Source of the DNA: Axinella damicornis
Taxonomy: Eukaryota > Porifera > Demospongiae > Axinellida > Axinellidae
NCBI GenBank assembly: GCA_963931865.1
Contig: OZ007506.1
Location: forward strand, 8,170,934-8,234,933
Direction of reading: 5' to 3'
Length of the DNA stretch: 64,000 nt
Each line of letters opens with the position of its first letter. Positions within the stretch are counted from its first letter, which is position 1. The position numbers and the translations under genes are program-made. This document shows, piece after piece, positions 38,872 through 50,026 of the stretch. The notes beneath the pieces are model-generated. The model did no database searches. It worked only from the letters and a program-made list of their open reading frames with translations, and was not told the origin of the DNA.

Positions 38872-40265
38872 CACCTTAACCCTCAAACAGCATGCTTGAT
38901 ATCCCACAATGAGCTTAGTTGTGGGCTGATGTTTTGATGCTTCACAGTGGGAATTCCAAAATATATCTTTGACATGGTTCAGTTCTGAACTCACACAGTG
39001 TATGATAGTTGGAAAGTGGCGCTGGATGTCTTCAGCGATTCTGTATTGCTCTTTATTAAGTAAGAATGCACATACATAAGGTGGAATTCGCATATAAATC
39101 AGGGGCACACTAGAACCAAGATCATTGTCAATTTGGGTTAGATCCAGATCACACACGCAGGCAAATTCGGGGCATTGTTGATCTTGCAGATCTATCTGGA
39201 AGAGCATTCCTGATTTGCATGGTTTGATTTTTTTGCTTCCATCACCAACAATGGTTTCATCATTGTCCTTGTTATGGCAATCATTCTCATCACTGCTGGT
39301 ACTGATTTCAAACTGTGCGCTAAATTTCTGCATGTACTTGTGTGATAGTTTGAGATTAATCTGCCGAGCTTCTTCCATGAATTCCATTAACATGTCGTAA
39401 TATTCCTTGCAGCACTCACGATGATAATGTCCAATGTGAATGTTAACTAGGAGTGATCTCTGGGCATACATCTTGAATAACTGTACATCTTCTTCACACA
39501 TCTTCAGAGCTTGAGCAGTGTAGTAGTATTCCTGTTCATCACGTTCCTCAAAATATTTCTCCAAGTCAGATGTGGAATGGTCACACCTGTTGCACAAAAG
39601 CTTCCACTTACAAGCAAGTGGGCTAATCAGGGAGTTATCCTTCACTACCCAAACCACTTTTGGGCCATGGGCGTTGCTACTGGCATCATCACCACAACCT
39701 TTTGCCAGTAGTTTCTTCGATATGGGATGTGAGTTAATAATCTTTTCTGGACAGAACTTGTGGCATTGATGTATGGGATTCTCTCTAGCCTTCTTACACT
39801 GCTTACATTCTGTGTCCTTTTCTTTATAGCTATGGCAGCTCCCATCGTCCGAATGGACTGTGACATCTTTTTCCAGGTCACATTTGCTGCATTTCTCAGT
39901 ACCTTGCTTGGATCTGAATCGATGGAAATGTGCTGGATGGTTGTGAAGTTCACCACATTTGCATCTCTCATCCTGATTGTTCTGCAAATTTAACTTGTGA
40001 AAATGCACGGGATTGCACTTGGGTTTGCAACATGAGGTGATTCCACACACCTCTTCATTTGGTTTAAACTTGTGTGCTTCATGTGTGAGATCATTGCACA
40101 AACGTCCACAAATGTTGCAGTTGTCACTGTCTTTCGTTGTCTTGAATTGGTGATTGTGTATATGATGTGATTCAAGCTGCCCACAGCATTCACATTTCGT
40201 ATCACTGGGCTCTAAGCAGCATACTGGACATCTGCGAACAGCTGCTGCATTCTCACTCACACTTT
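38842..40265 (-). CDS. Gene C exon: six-fold Cys/His repeat domain
   Basis: Repeats of about 25 residues, each with C-x(1-2)-C, often a Gly next, then P/T-x-H-x(1-2)-H-x-F. Examples are CNICGRLCNDLTHEAHKF, CKCGELHNHPAHFHRF and CKQCKKARENPIHQCHKF. Four ligands per unit suggest one zinc ion each. The downstream part is mixed alpha/beta with no recognised motif. The last roughly 10 codons (QHTTQALL) are encoded by Gypsy LTR sequence. Confidence 0.7.
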
Positions 40266-43200
40266 CTGCGACAATATACGGCAGTGGTATTTGACCTATT
40301 ATCAGAATGTATGCATGGAAGACACAGAAAAGTCATGTAGTTCAATAGCAAGTTATGCAAGCACACACTCCCAGCCATCATTCATGTGTACTTTAATACT
40401 GATGAGTAGGATTGTATGGCCAGGCAAGACTTGAAAGCTTGTTTAGGGATTACATGCAGGTGCATGGATGGCTCAATACTCATGCACTGCCAACTTTGAA
40501 GGTTTTAATTAAACGACATGACAAAGATCTTATTAGTGGCAACACTCATGATGCCACATCAGAAAGACTATCAACACCATGTTGTAAACTGGCAACCTTC
40601 ATGTGCACGTTTGATTTTATAATACAGGCAGTCTCTCAAACGCATGTAAGAAGGGATGTTAAACCATACTGTAGGCACTCTAATTACGAATCCTTTCTTA
40701 TTCTGCCTCAAAATTCCAAGTCTCAAACCAATAATGTGTCACACTCCAGGGACTTTTGTGTCACATGATTACAACGGCACAGCATGGCTAGTTCGAAAGT
40801 GCGCACTGAATGGCGAACAGGGGTCATTACTGCCAGTGAGTATAAAGGCACAGTTGTGATATTGCTGGGACATCAGTGAATGTATGAAACGGTAACCACA
40901 AGCCACTCTTTTTCTGTGCCAAAGGACATGGATGCTCCATGTAGGAGAAAAGGCAGTAAGAGTCTGACAACCGGGAACAAACTCGACCTCTATGCAATAG
41001 CCTTGCTTACACCTCACCTTGCAAACTCTGACTCGAGTACATAGCGAGGTGTTTTCTAATCATGTGTCATAGTTCTAATATTGCGTCGCCACTTGGGCAA
41101 CCAAACTTCTATTCATTGATTGCATGCGTTACAAATAACTTTTGGAGTGATGCATAATTAGAGCGCCTATGATAAAGGTCAGAATTGGGATGGTTTGATG
41201 ATTGACGTTTCACTTCTCTTGTGTACCTCTACTGATGCCAAGTGTAAACTCTGCACTCCACGATACTCACTCCTACATGTACTAAACTAAGTCTTGATCT
41301 GGAAATGGAATTGTTGGTATAAGAACCCTGGAATCGTTCACAAAGCATGCTACAAATGAACATTCATATGCAGGGTTAAGCTCAAATTTGTGTACTTCAA
41401 GCATATACATTGGTTTATAGCTTAAAAAAAGTTGCTTTTAATAGGCTCCGACTCAATAATTCTTTGATAGTAAGTGAATGTGTATCATTCAGTAGGCTGT
41501 GCGAAATGCAGATCAGATCAAGGGGCTTCACTGCCCCCATATCTTAAGAAGTACAAGATCATATGAGCATTTCCAAACCTATCATTCCTTTAGCTACGGT
41601 TAAACTAGCCTTGTTCCCAGGCCGTGCGGCCTGGGAACAAGGCTATAGTATATGGTTAAACAAGCAGTCAAGTTTGCTTGGCCTATTACACAGAGACATT
41701 CAGTATCATACCTTCTTGCAAACTTGCAGGTGAGTCAAACCATACTGCCAGTTTCTTGTCATCCAATAGGCCATGAACTTGAGCTGGGTTTTCTGAACAG
41801 ACCCAGCATCTTCCTTCCGGAATGACGAAGGCTAAGTGGGTGTTGGTGCTGCAAAGGTGGCTTCCTTTGGGACAGAAAAATGCAGCAACTGCTTCTGGGG
41901 CATTTCGGATACCTTTCACGGCTTTGAAGATCGCTGATTTTATTTGTGCGCAAAACCGTTTGCACTCATGTAGTTCAGCAGACACGTGAATTTCAAAGTA
42001 TCCCAAGTCAAAGTTATCAATCAAGCTAATCGTACCAAGCATTTTTGGTAGCTGGAATTGAAAGCAGTTCTTACGAACGCAGGTGGGGTTTGCTTGTGCA
42101 TCTAACAAAACCTCAAGTCTAGTTGGCGACAACAAAGAGGCCAGAAGGGAACAGAAGAAGCCACTTTGTGGCCACTCCCTAGGGAAGTGAACTAGAAGTG
42201 GAGCAGCAAAGGTGGTAGGCTGAGAGCGATACTCGTCCATTTCATCGCTGCCTAGCTCTGTGAGCAAAGATGGCATAATGTACTCTGTTGGACTTGTCTT
42301 AATTTGGGCCACAATCAGCAACTGCTCCAGTAACTTGAGTAGTGATGCTGGAGTAAAGATGTTGTTATCAGGGATGTAGTGCTTGGGGAACTCTTTAAGA
42401 AGCTCCTCTGTCAGGACTGCTCTATTATAGAATTTCAGCCACGGACTGCCTTCTAACTGCATTCCTTGATCACCTTGGCTTGCAGCTGAATTATCTTTTA
42501 TCCCATGATGCCAATGGTTTGAATGCACCAACTCTGTGATCTTCTCAAGTATCACTTGAGGATTACAGATAATCACACCTGGAATCACGTCAGGGAAATA
42601 AAGGAAGAGATTGAGGCTGGAGAGGTACTTCAGTGCTGCATCAAAGGAACTGCTACTGATGTGCAGCCTCTCAGCAATTTCACGACACTCGGCCACTTTC
42701 ATGACACCAGTATGCCTTTCCCTTGCTATACTTTGAAGCACCTGCTCAAGTGCAAACCAAGGCAATGGGATTTGCTTGACAGCAGTAGGACAACTCAAAA
42801 GTGCTTTCTTGAGTTTATCGCTTACCTGCCTGTCATCTTGATTGGGAGTTTTAGCATTAACTGGGAAGATCAAATCTGAACCTGAGTAAAAGATCAAGTT
42901 CTTCCCAAACTTGTCTTGGAGGATCTTCAAGAGCAGCTCATTCTTTTTGCTGATGGTTTCAGTACACTGGTGAACCAGATCACTATGTGTACCAACAATA
43001 ACTAATTGTGGTGAGCTATTTGAGCCTGGATTTAAGGCTCGAACACATTGTTTCAGAATTTCTTCATGCGTGTGCCTGGACGTATAGGAGGAATCTGGCT
43101 TACCTCTCACATAGTACTCCACTTTAGGGTGGTCACTAAGCATTTCAGCAAGATTGATGACAAAGACATTTGCTGAAAGATTTGGGACAAAAGCGGGAAG

Positions 43201-43729
43201 GATGTCTTGAAACTCTGGCTGCCCACCACTGTCAAGGAAATACATCAGATCTATCGAACCAACACATTCCTGACCTGCATTCTTATCAAGTGCTATGGCA
43301 AGCTTTCCCAGAAAGTTGCGTTCAGCAGAAGACCTGATGACTTCAGAAGCCTGCCCTAAAGCTTGGTCATGATCTGCTACAGTGGCTGAATTTTTCTGAT
43401 GCTGTTGGAGTCGAGTGTTTTCCACTTGAATCTCCGAAGGTTCATGTTTGACAAACCGTTGTGATACTATGTTTATTACACCATCTTCATCAAGCTTGAT
43501 CAATTTGGAATCTCCATCAATTGTGGCCTGTGAGCATGAAATAGCTCGAACTGGGTTATCCAATACACCTGTACTATGACGTACCTCAGGTGGATCCTGA
43601 TTGAGGATAAGGCTCAACGTGTGTGATTTCCCAACACCTGCAGCACCAGTCACTGCAAATGTCCTTGACCGGCATTCAACATACCCTTTCTTCAAAGCTT
43701 CTTCCACCTCTTCATCGTAGGTGTAAGTG
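38842..43729 (-). CDS. Gene C: Roc-COR GTPase with C-terminal Cys/His repeat array
   Basis: Two exons are joined here (descending): 43729-41712 and 40265-38842. The first ends CAAGAAG|GTATGA in phase 1 and the second starts after GTCGCAG with two bases that complete the codon, so the junction keeps the frame. Exon 1 is a full Roc-COR unit: P-loop TGAAGVGKSH, G3 region FLDSGGQPEF, G4 VGTHSDL, then COR (LPWFALEQVLQSIARERHTG ... GYFEIHVSAELHECKRFC). Exon 2 carries six CxxC...HxxHxF repeats over about 170 residues, followed by an alpha-helical part of about 270 residues that I do not recognise. The Roc exon starts mid-codon, so an upstream exon with the start codon is missing. The 3' end runs into the Gypsy-2 LTR, so the true stop is unsure. 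The join is an inference from phase; two separate genes remain possible. Confidence 0.65.
41606..41645. repeat. Mini foldback, TAGCCTCG family copy 3
   Basis: TAGCCTTGTTCCCAGGCC-GTGC-GGCCTGGGAACAAGGCTA; perfect 18-bp arms. Confidence 0.85.
41712..43729 (-). CDS. Gene C exon: Roc (Ras-of-complex) GTPase and COR domains
   Basis: Large ROCO-type exon of 2018 nt with no stop. Roc domains bind GTP and COR mediates dimerisation in this family. G1 GAAGVGKSH and the DSGGQPEF switch motif are intact, so nucleotide binding is plausible. A long insertion rich in polar residues lies between G1 and G3 (about residues 35-150). The C-terminal part of COR ends with ICNPQVILEKITELV-type and FFCPKGSHLCSTN segments that are also seen, decayed, in the 33-35 kb pseudogene. 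Confidence 0.88.
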
Positions 43730-43739
43730 CTGGTCTGTA

Positions 43740-44319
43740 TTAAATGTGCGACACAGATGCAACATAAGGTGGATGGATATCATAATACTAGAGCTATGAA
43801 CCTAATACACCAACTACTTTCCTGGGAACTATATTATTTTCAATGTGGAAAGGTGTTGAGTGTATACAAGTACATCTAGCTTTTCTCGCTTTGCTTGCTT
43901 TGCTTGCTCAGCTACTACCCCCTCATTTGTCTACGTGAGTAGTTTAGTGTCACAAAATTTTGAGGATCCCTTTACTTTAGGAAAGTGGGGACCAGCCACC
44001 GGCACTTAAAATACTTACGAAAATGTCCCGCTATACGGTATGTTCATGGTCACACATGATAAATTTATGGGTGGCGGGATCTAACTTGAAGTCAGGTTGA
44101 TCCACTATACCAGGAACAAGTTGCCAGGAATGAACAGTTTACTTTGTAACAAGAAACAGACAATTTCCAGGGAAAATGAAGCCAAACAATGTATGTGTAG
44201 TGTGTGCAGTGGAGCACTTATCTCTTGCACTACTTGCAGCAATGCTCACCGAATATCGACATCATTTGGCCTACCACAACAATTTTGAAATCGAGGTGTG
44301 ATTTTGTTTTGATAATTTG
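43740..44319. other. No gene recognised
   Basis: Should contain, or lead to, the upstream exon of gene C; I cannot identify it. Confidence 0.3.
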
Positions 44320-45003
44320 GTGTGTATGAGCAGCAGTGCATGGGTATGGTGATTGCTTTGTCTGTCAGTATGTCTATCTGTGACGTGTCCGTCTGTCTGT
44401 GGACACAAAAATTAACGGTTTGGGGGAAATTGGAACACTTGCAGCCTTTGATAATTTGGACAGAGAGCAAAAACTTTGCTTTTCACAGCTCTTCACTTGA
44501 CTCTGTTTGCGAGGTACATACATGTTGCTTTTCATTTGTAACTTACTAAGTTACAAATGTGAACACATCAAGTAAAAATGGAACATTAGGCACATCTTAA
44601 TGTGGGGAATTGTCCAAATTGTGTAAAAATGCATTAAAAATTGTACACCCCTTTGAATAAATGTCTCAATTTGAAAACATCTAAATCCAGAATCTTCTAA
44701 AACACATTTTGCAGGGACTCCTACCTTGATTTTGCATAGGGGGTACCAACTGGCCTAATGTTTCATTTTTACTTGATGCATTCACAAATGAAAAGCAACA
44801 TGTATGTACCTCACAAACAGAGTCAAGTGAAGAGCTGTGAAAAGCAACGTTTTTGCTCTCTGTCCAAATTATCAAAGGCTGCAAGTGTTCCAATTTCCCC
44901 CAAACTGTTAATTTTTGTGTCCACAGACAGACAGACACGTCACAGATAGACATACTGACAGACAAAGCAATCACCATACCCCTGCACTGCTGCTCATACA
45001 CAC
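44320..45003. mobile_element. Long foldback element (about 230-270-bp arms)
   Basis: GTGTGTATGAGCAGCAGTGC at 44320 and its complement ending at 45003 bound two inverted arms. They are about 95% alike by eye and reach inward to about 44592 and 44753. The left arm has an extra small hairpin (CATTTGTAAC...GTTACAAATG). No transposase. Confidence 0.9.
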
Positions 45004-45078
45004 AGGGGGATACTTATTAAATTTACATGGCTTTATCATGGTGTAGTAACTGTGCAATGTCCGGTGTGGGAATGTCAT

Positions 45079-45200
45079 ACCGTATAGAGGGATATTTTCG
45101 TAGGTGCAAAATTTCGAATAAATGGCCATAAGCCCCTCAGCAGAAATTTTCGTATTTTAATTTTCGTATGCGCCTGCGCATTGCCACGCCCCCTAGCACT
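45079..45200. mobile_element. Fragment related to the CCGTA...TTTTCG MITE family
   Basis: TACCGTATAGAGGGATATTT is followed by repeated TTTTCGTA/TTTCG motifs, like the ends at 704 and 5674. The other end is not identified. Confidence 0.45.
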
Positions 45201-45369
45201 ATAATGCAGAGTAAAGTAGAAGTTCTGTCTTCACAAGTGCCTCTCAGTCCCCTAAAGACAAACATTCAGATGCTGCAAAGCTTCTTGAGGAGACTGTAGG
45301 CCATATGACAAGACAACGTTCCAGAGTGTTCATCTTGAAACATGAAAGATCGAGGTCAACTGCTCCTAA

Positions 45370-45911
45370 CAGTGGCGGATTTAGGGGGTGCAAATGCACC
45401 CCCCTTTGGCGGCACATGAATGATTATGCAGCAGTGGCATGCAGCAACAACAACCAGGGCTAGGCTGAGGCACAGTTACACACTCACGTATCAGTTCCTT
45501 ACTGATCTTCAGACGTTTGACTAGGCCTAGAGTTGCTTCGGTTCTGACTTCCAGCTAGTTGGCAACTCACTTAGCTAGCTACCGTACCGTCTATACGTAC
45601 GTAGGCGCTAGGTAGCTACGTAGGTAAACATTTTTTTGTACACTTAATAATTAATTGGAACGGAATTGACGTCGAGAGCAAGAGCGCATTGTGAGAGTCA
45701 TGCAGATGGTCACGGATTGCACGGAAACCAGAGAGCAGTGGCAGTGCAGTGCAAAGCACGAAGGTGCTATGACAGCCCATCCAGGCAACTGAAAAATGAC
45801 CGCGACAAAAACATTTTCACGCTTCGCGCGGAAGACAGATCTGCACTTTGCACCTCTGTTCACTACATTCACCACTGAACCCCCCTTTCCAAATTTCTAG
45901 ATCCGCCACTG
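45370..45911. mobile_element. hAT-like MITE (CAGTGGCGGAT ends)
   Basis: CAGTGGCGGATTTAG and CTAGATCCGCCACTG are inverted ends. The flanking 8 bp do not match, so the target duplication is lost or the ends are slightly off. Non-coding. Confidence 0.65.
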
Positions 45912-46026
45912 GGTAGCTATAGGCATGGAGGTTCCCTGCTAGTATACATAGCAAATCTGCCCTCATCAAGAGGCTCATTATGTCAAGAAGAGAAGCAGAT
46001 TTGTTCTTGGGAGCAATAGCTGCAGC

Positions 46027-46115
46027 TAGCCTCGTTCCCAGTCCCACGCCCAGCGCGCTTTTCGTCGCTTGCAGTACGTGACGAAAAGCTGGGCGTGGGA
46101 CTGGGAACGAGGCTA
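46027..46115. repeat. Mini foldback, TAGCCTCG family copy 4
   Basis: TAGCCTCGTTCCCAGTCCCA ... TGGGACTGGGAACGAGGCTA with a longer centre; nearly perfect stem over 89 nt. Confidence 0.85.
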
Positions 46116-46261
46116 AGCTGCAGCAACAACAACTCTAAAAGCCACTAGGCAGCTACACAAACAATAGGTTTCACCTATGAATCTATCACAACACATGATC
46201 TAACATGATGTCAATTTCTGGGTGGAATAACTAATACCACAAGCCACTCACAGCTCCAAAC

Positions 46262-47185
46262 AGGAAGTGTCCAACAAATGAATATTGTACTGTCATCCAC
46301 CCCTCATCTGCCAAGCTGCATAACAAATGATTATTGTATTAATTGTCTTCCACCCTTCATCTGCACGTTGCATAACAAAGAATATTGTACTGTCTTCCAC
46401 CCCTCATCTGCCAAGCTGCATAACAAATGAATATTGTACTGTCATCCACCCCTCATCTGCCAAGCTGCATAACAAATGAATATTGTACTGTCATCCACCC
46501 TTCATCTGCATGCCAAGTTGCATAACAAATGATTATTGTATTGTCTTCCACCCCTCATCTGCATGTTGCATAACAAAGAATATTGTAGTGTCTTCCACGC
46601 CTCATCTGCCAAGCTGCATAATATTGTACTGTCCTCCACCCTTCATCTGCCAACCTGCATAACAAATGAATATTGTACTGTGTTCCACCCCTCATCTGCC
46701 AAGCTGCATAACAAAGAATATTGTTAATTTACAGTAGTGTCTTCCACCCCTCATCTGCCAAGCTGCATAACAAATATTGTACTGTCTTCCACCCCTCATC
46801 TGCCAAGCTGCATAACAAATGAATATTGTACTGTGTTCCACCCCTCATCTGCCAAGCTGCATATTGTACTGTCTTCCACCCTTCATCTGCCAAGCTGCAT
46901 AACAAAGAATAGTGTACTGTCCTCCATCCTTCATCTGCACAAGTTTGACATCATCTACACAAGTTGCATAACAAAGAATATTGTACTGAGTTCCACCCCT
47001 CATCTGCACACGCTGCATAAGAAATGAATATTGTACTGTCATGCAGTGAGTTCCACCCCTCATCTGCACAAGCTAGAATATTGCACTGAGTTCCACCCAA
47101 CATCTCGTTAACTTAGCTCTGTATGCTGAGTTCCATCCCTGGATTGTACAAACATGATGTAACAAATGTACTGAGTTCCACTCCA
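46262..47185. repeat. Tandem satellite, unit about 49 bp
   Basis: Units such as ATTGTACTGTCTTCCACCCC + TCATCTGCCAAGCTGCATAA + CAAATGA recur about 17 times, with truncated and CATG-containing variants, decaying towards the right end. Confidence 0.95.
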
Positions 47186-47239
47186 CTCCAACCTACTGAT
47201 AATTTCTTTCCCTATACTGTTGAGTTTGCACAGGAGTTC

Positions 47240-47449
47240 ACTAGAGGCAAAAAATTTTCTTTGGAAAACTAAAAAGGATTTAGTGATGGCCTGTCACATT
47301 CGGAATTATTCCACCTCTCGAAAAAGCTAATAAACAAGGAGAAATGCCATTAACCAGGCTCAGTCCCATCCCATTATAAAATGTAGAATTTAGGGACGGG
47401 ATGGGAGTGAGCCTTTTTAATTTATCATAGAAAATTTTTTGCCTCTAGT
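47240..47449. mobile_element. 210-bp MITE with perfect 21-bp ends
   Basis: Left end ACTAGAGGCAAAAAATTTTC(T) and its exact complement at 47429-47449. An inner palindrome around GGCTCAGTCCCATCCC / GGGATGGGAGTGAGCC. No coding capacity. Confidence 0.85.
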
Positions 47450-48705
47450 TTGTGCACTTTTCAAGCACATGAAATGCGTAACTTCTTAGTCATGGTACGT
47501 GCAATGTCACTGTAAGGGTACGGGGTACTGGATGTATGCCCTGATGTCAGATTTTAAGATGTTGTGGTGCCGTGTTAGCCTCGTTCCTAGGCTCGAGCCT
47601 GAGACTACGGGCCATGTCAACAAAGCAAAGCTGCAACAGTCTCTCTTGATGGACCACTGGGTACTGAGCAGGCTTTGATGCTTCATTCTGTTTACCATGT
47701 ATTTTGTTGTGATGAATGTTTAGTGTTGTCTTTGCGGGGCGGACATGGGGGTGGGGCTCACCCTTCATCAGATCAGAGAGCTTGATGGCAGTCATGTAGG
47801 TCATGTGCTTGGAATGGCTCCAAGTACATTCAAAACTCTAGCCTCACAGTTCTGGTCAGACGTTCTGCACTGTACGTCATGAAAAGAAAGACATGCCTCC
47901 ATGACGGCAGAGTCACGATAGATCTTGACAAGAACAGGTTGGTAGAAATTCCTCATAGCAGTAGGAACCACCAGACGACGGATTCACAAGGATTCTGTTA
48001 GTGTACCAAACGCAGCCATCACAAGCAAAAAGAACACAAAAGGCGCTTGCATTTTGGATTGCGCATGCGCAATTGGCGAACACGTAGTCTTGGACTGAGT
48101 AAGAGCGGGGGCTCTATCCTTTCTGGATTATTCCGTCCACCGGATCTGAAACTGATATCTAGACTGATTTGTGTTTTGTTTGTGTGTGCAATGCCCCATG
48201 GGTCCCGCATTCAATCAACCTTTGAACCTTTGAACACGTGACCTCATTGCCTCAAAATGGCATCGTGCTAGAATGCCATCGGATCGTAGCTAGCTATTAC
48301 TGCTGGTCTTGCCAGTTTGCAGACAAAAGTGGTCATGGCGAGTACTACGGCGATAGCGGTGTTGTCCTGTACGTAAATTAGCTCAAGAAGTGGTTTAGTT
48401 GGCAAGCTATCCTTGGGCAAAGTTTTGTTATGAGAAAGAAAGAAAGAAGAAGAAGATGACGAAATCGGACTTTTCTCCGCGACTTGTTCATCTACTCCCG
48501 CGTACTCTAAGGTACGTATCATTCTACTTGGTTTGAGGGGTTGTATCTTCGTTGGCCGTTATCCTGCTGGTGCATCAGTATGGTAAAATCGAAATTTCCT
48601 TGGCCATCCCTAAGTAGAGAACGCTACTGCGTTCTCTGATAACAATATATAAGAGTGTGCAACTGCCATATGGGTTCCACTACTACAGTATGCCATAGGC
48701 AATCA
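47450..48705. other. No gene recognised
   Basis: Contains half of a TAGCCTCG foldback at about 47576 and an 84-codon minus-strand ORF (48522-48268) of unknown nature. Confidence 0.35.
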
Positions 48706-48835
48706 GTGTGGTCTATATGTACATATATATATGCTGGGTAAACTCTGTAGTAGTCATAATTTGGGAGCATGCAGCTGCTACTACTCACCACTACAGAGTT
48801 TACTCAGCCTGTACATAGTACACGTAGACCACACC
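48706..48835. repeat. Inverted repeat, about 45-bp arms
   Basis: GTGTGGTCTATATGTACATA ... GGGTAAACTCTGTAGTAGT pairs with CACTACAGAGTTTACTCAGC ... GTAGACCACAC. Confidence 0.8.
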
Positions 48836-48849
48836 TATGAACTCTGCAC

Positions 48850-49037
48850 TCGCAGATGGACACTGGGCATGAAATCAAATGGTCAGATGCCACTGTCATT
48901 GCCCCTCCTCCATGAGCATTGCAACCTGGAAAGCTGGCATATCTGTGAACAACCCCTCCCTCTGAACAGGGAGAGAGGCACACTACCACCGGTCTATGAC
49001 CAGCTGAACATCCTCACTGCACCATCAACAGGCTGAG
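48850..49037 (+). pseudogene. Penelope-like element: GIY-YIG endonuclease C-terminal remnant
   Basis: One frame reads GHEIKWSDATVIAPPP. After a frameshift another reads LESWHICEQPLPLNRERGTL, then PPVYDQL and a stop. Both are hallmarks of the C-terminal end of Penelope-like (PLE) polyproteins. Only this tail remains here. Confidence 0.7.
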
Positions 49038-49167
49038 TCATCCCCTATTCCTTTCCTTTTGAATTTTAACGTTTTGTAACACCTGCATCTTTTTTCCTGC
49101 CCTTTTGCCGCCTTTTACCCCACCCCTTTCCGTTGCTGTATTTAGACTTGTGTTGTCCGTATATTCA

Positions 49168-49201
49168 CTGATGAGGGCCACTGTATAGTGGCCAAAATGT
49201 C
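49168..49201 (+). ncRNA. Decayed hammerhead ribozyme motif of the Penelope-like element
   Basis: CTGATGA, then stem II GGCCAC/GTGGCC with loop TGTATA, then AAAATGTC where the active core has GAAACGTC. Both differences are CpG transitions. It lies about 130 nt after the PLE coding remnant, where PLE terminal repeats carry hammerheads. There is one extra G before stem II. Probably inactive. Confidence 0.55.
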
Positions 49202-49249
49202 TGTTTCAAACTTCTTGAAATATTTATTCGGTTGGTGCGCGAGCTAATA

Positions 49250-50026
49250 TACTGGGCATGCATGGATACACCCAACCACACAGGACTTTACAGAATTCTT
49301 ATATCAACCTAGCAACTGCAGTAGCCACACAAAGGTAAAATGACCAATCTCTTTTCTTGCAGTGAAGACATTTATATATCCTAACCCTACTCGACAGGAA
49401 TTCACCCTGCACATAGAATACAGCATAGGTATAGTCCAAAGTCAAACCTGAATTCCTGCAAATGAACCCATGCATAAGTTCTTGAGTGCACGTTTTCATG
49501 CACCTCGTGACACTTCAAAGTTGTGACAAAGTGATGGGGTTGTGCACTGCTCAGTGTAAAATGTTGCTGTTTCGTGCAAAAACCGTATGATGACACATTC
49601 ACACAATTTTGAACAAGCCCATCCAAAAAAAGAAGTTTTGCGATCCTTTTTCATGACACTGGGAGTCTTTCCTGGAAAACACTCAAAGATGAATGGTACA
49701 TTGTAGACTATCATAATTATAGTGCATGTCCACTCTGGCAAACTTAATTTATGACTTGTTCTGACTGTTTTCAATTGCTGATTTTACATTTTCACTCAAA
49801 CCTTACAATGTATACTTATTTCTGGAAAGATGGAATGTTTTAAACTTGATCATGCAGCAGTGGTTAATGTTAAGTCAAAAGCATATTGATGGTTGGGTTA
49901 GGAGCAGTGAAGCAGCTGAGAAGCAGTGCATGCGGGGGGGGGGGGGGGGGGGGGGGGGGGCACGACAACGGGAGGCAGCTAGGCATCAACTCAACTGGAA
50001 ACAGTGTCCAAAAATAATGTACATAC
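49250..50026 (-). other. Intron or downstream part of the CCCH gene, unresolved
   Basis: Follows the CCCH exon on the same strand and includes a 27-nt G run (49934-49960). Overlapping open stretches on the minus strand (49774-49299) may include further exons, but no motif settles this. Confidence 0.3.

Noticed and set aside
45370..45911. hAT element with an 8-bp target duplication
   Set aside because: Inverted ends are clear but the flanking octamers (GCTCCTAA and GGTAGCTA) do not match, so only the MITE call is kept.
46536..47027. Plus-strand ORFs of 63-96 codons in the satellite
   Set aside because: Tandem-repeat translations with no independent coding signal.
46262..47185. Possible CRISPR-like array of repeats and spacers
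   Set aside because: The units are contiguous variants of one satellite without unique spacers, in a eukaryotic context.
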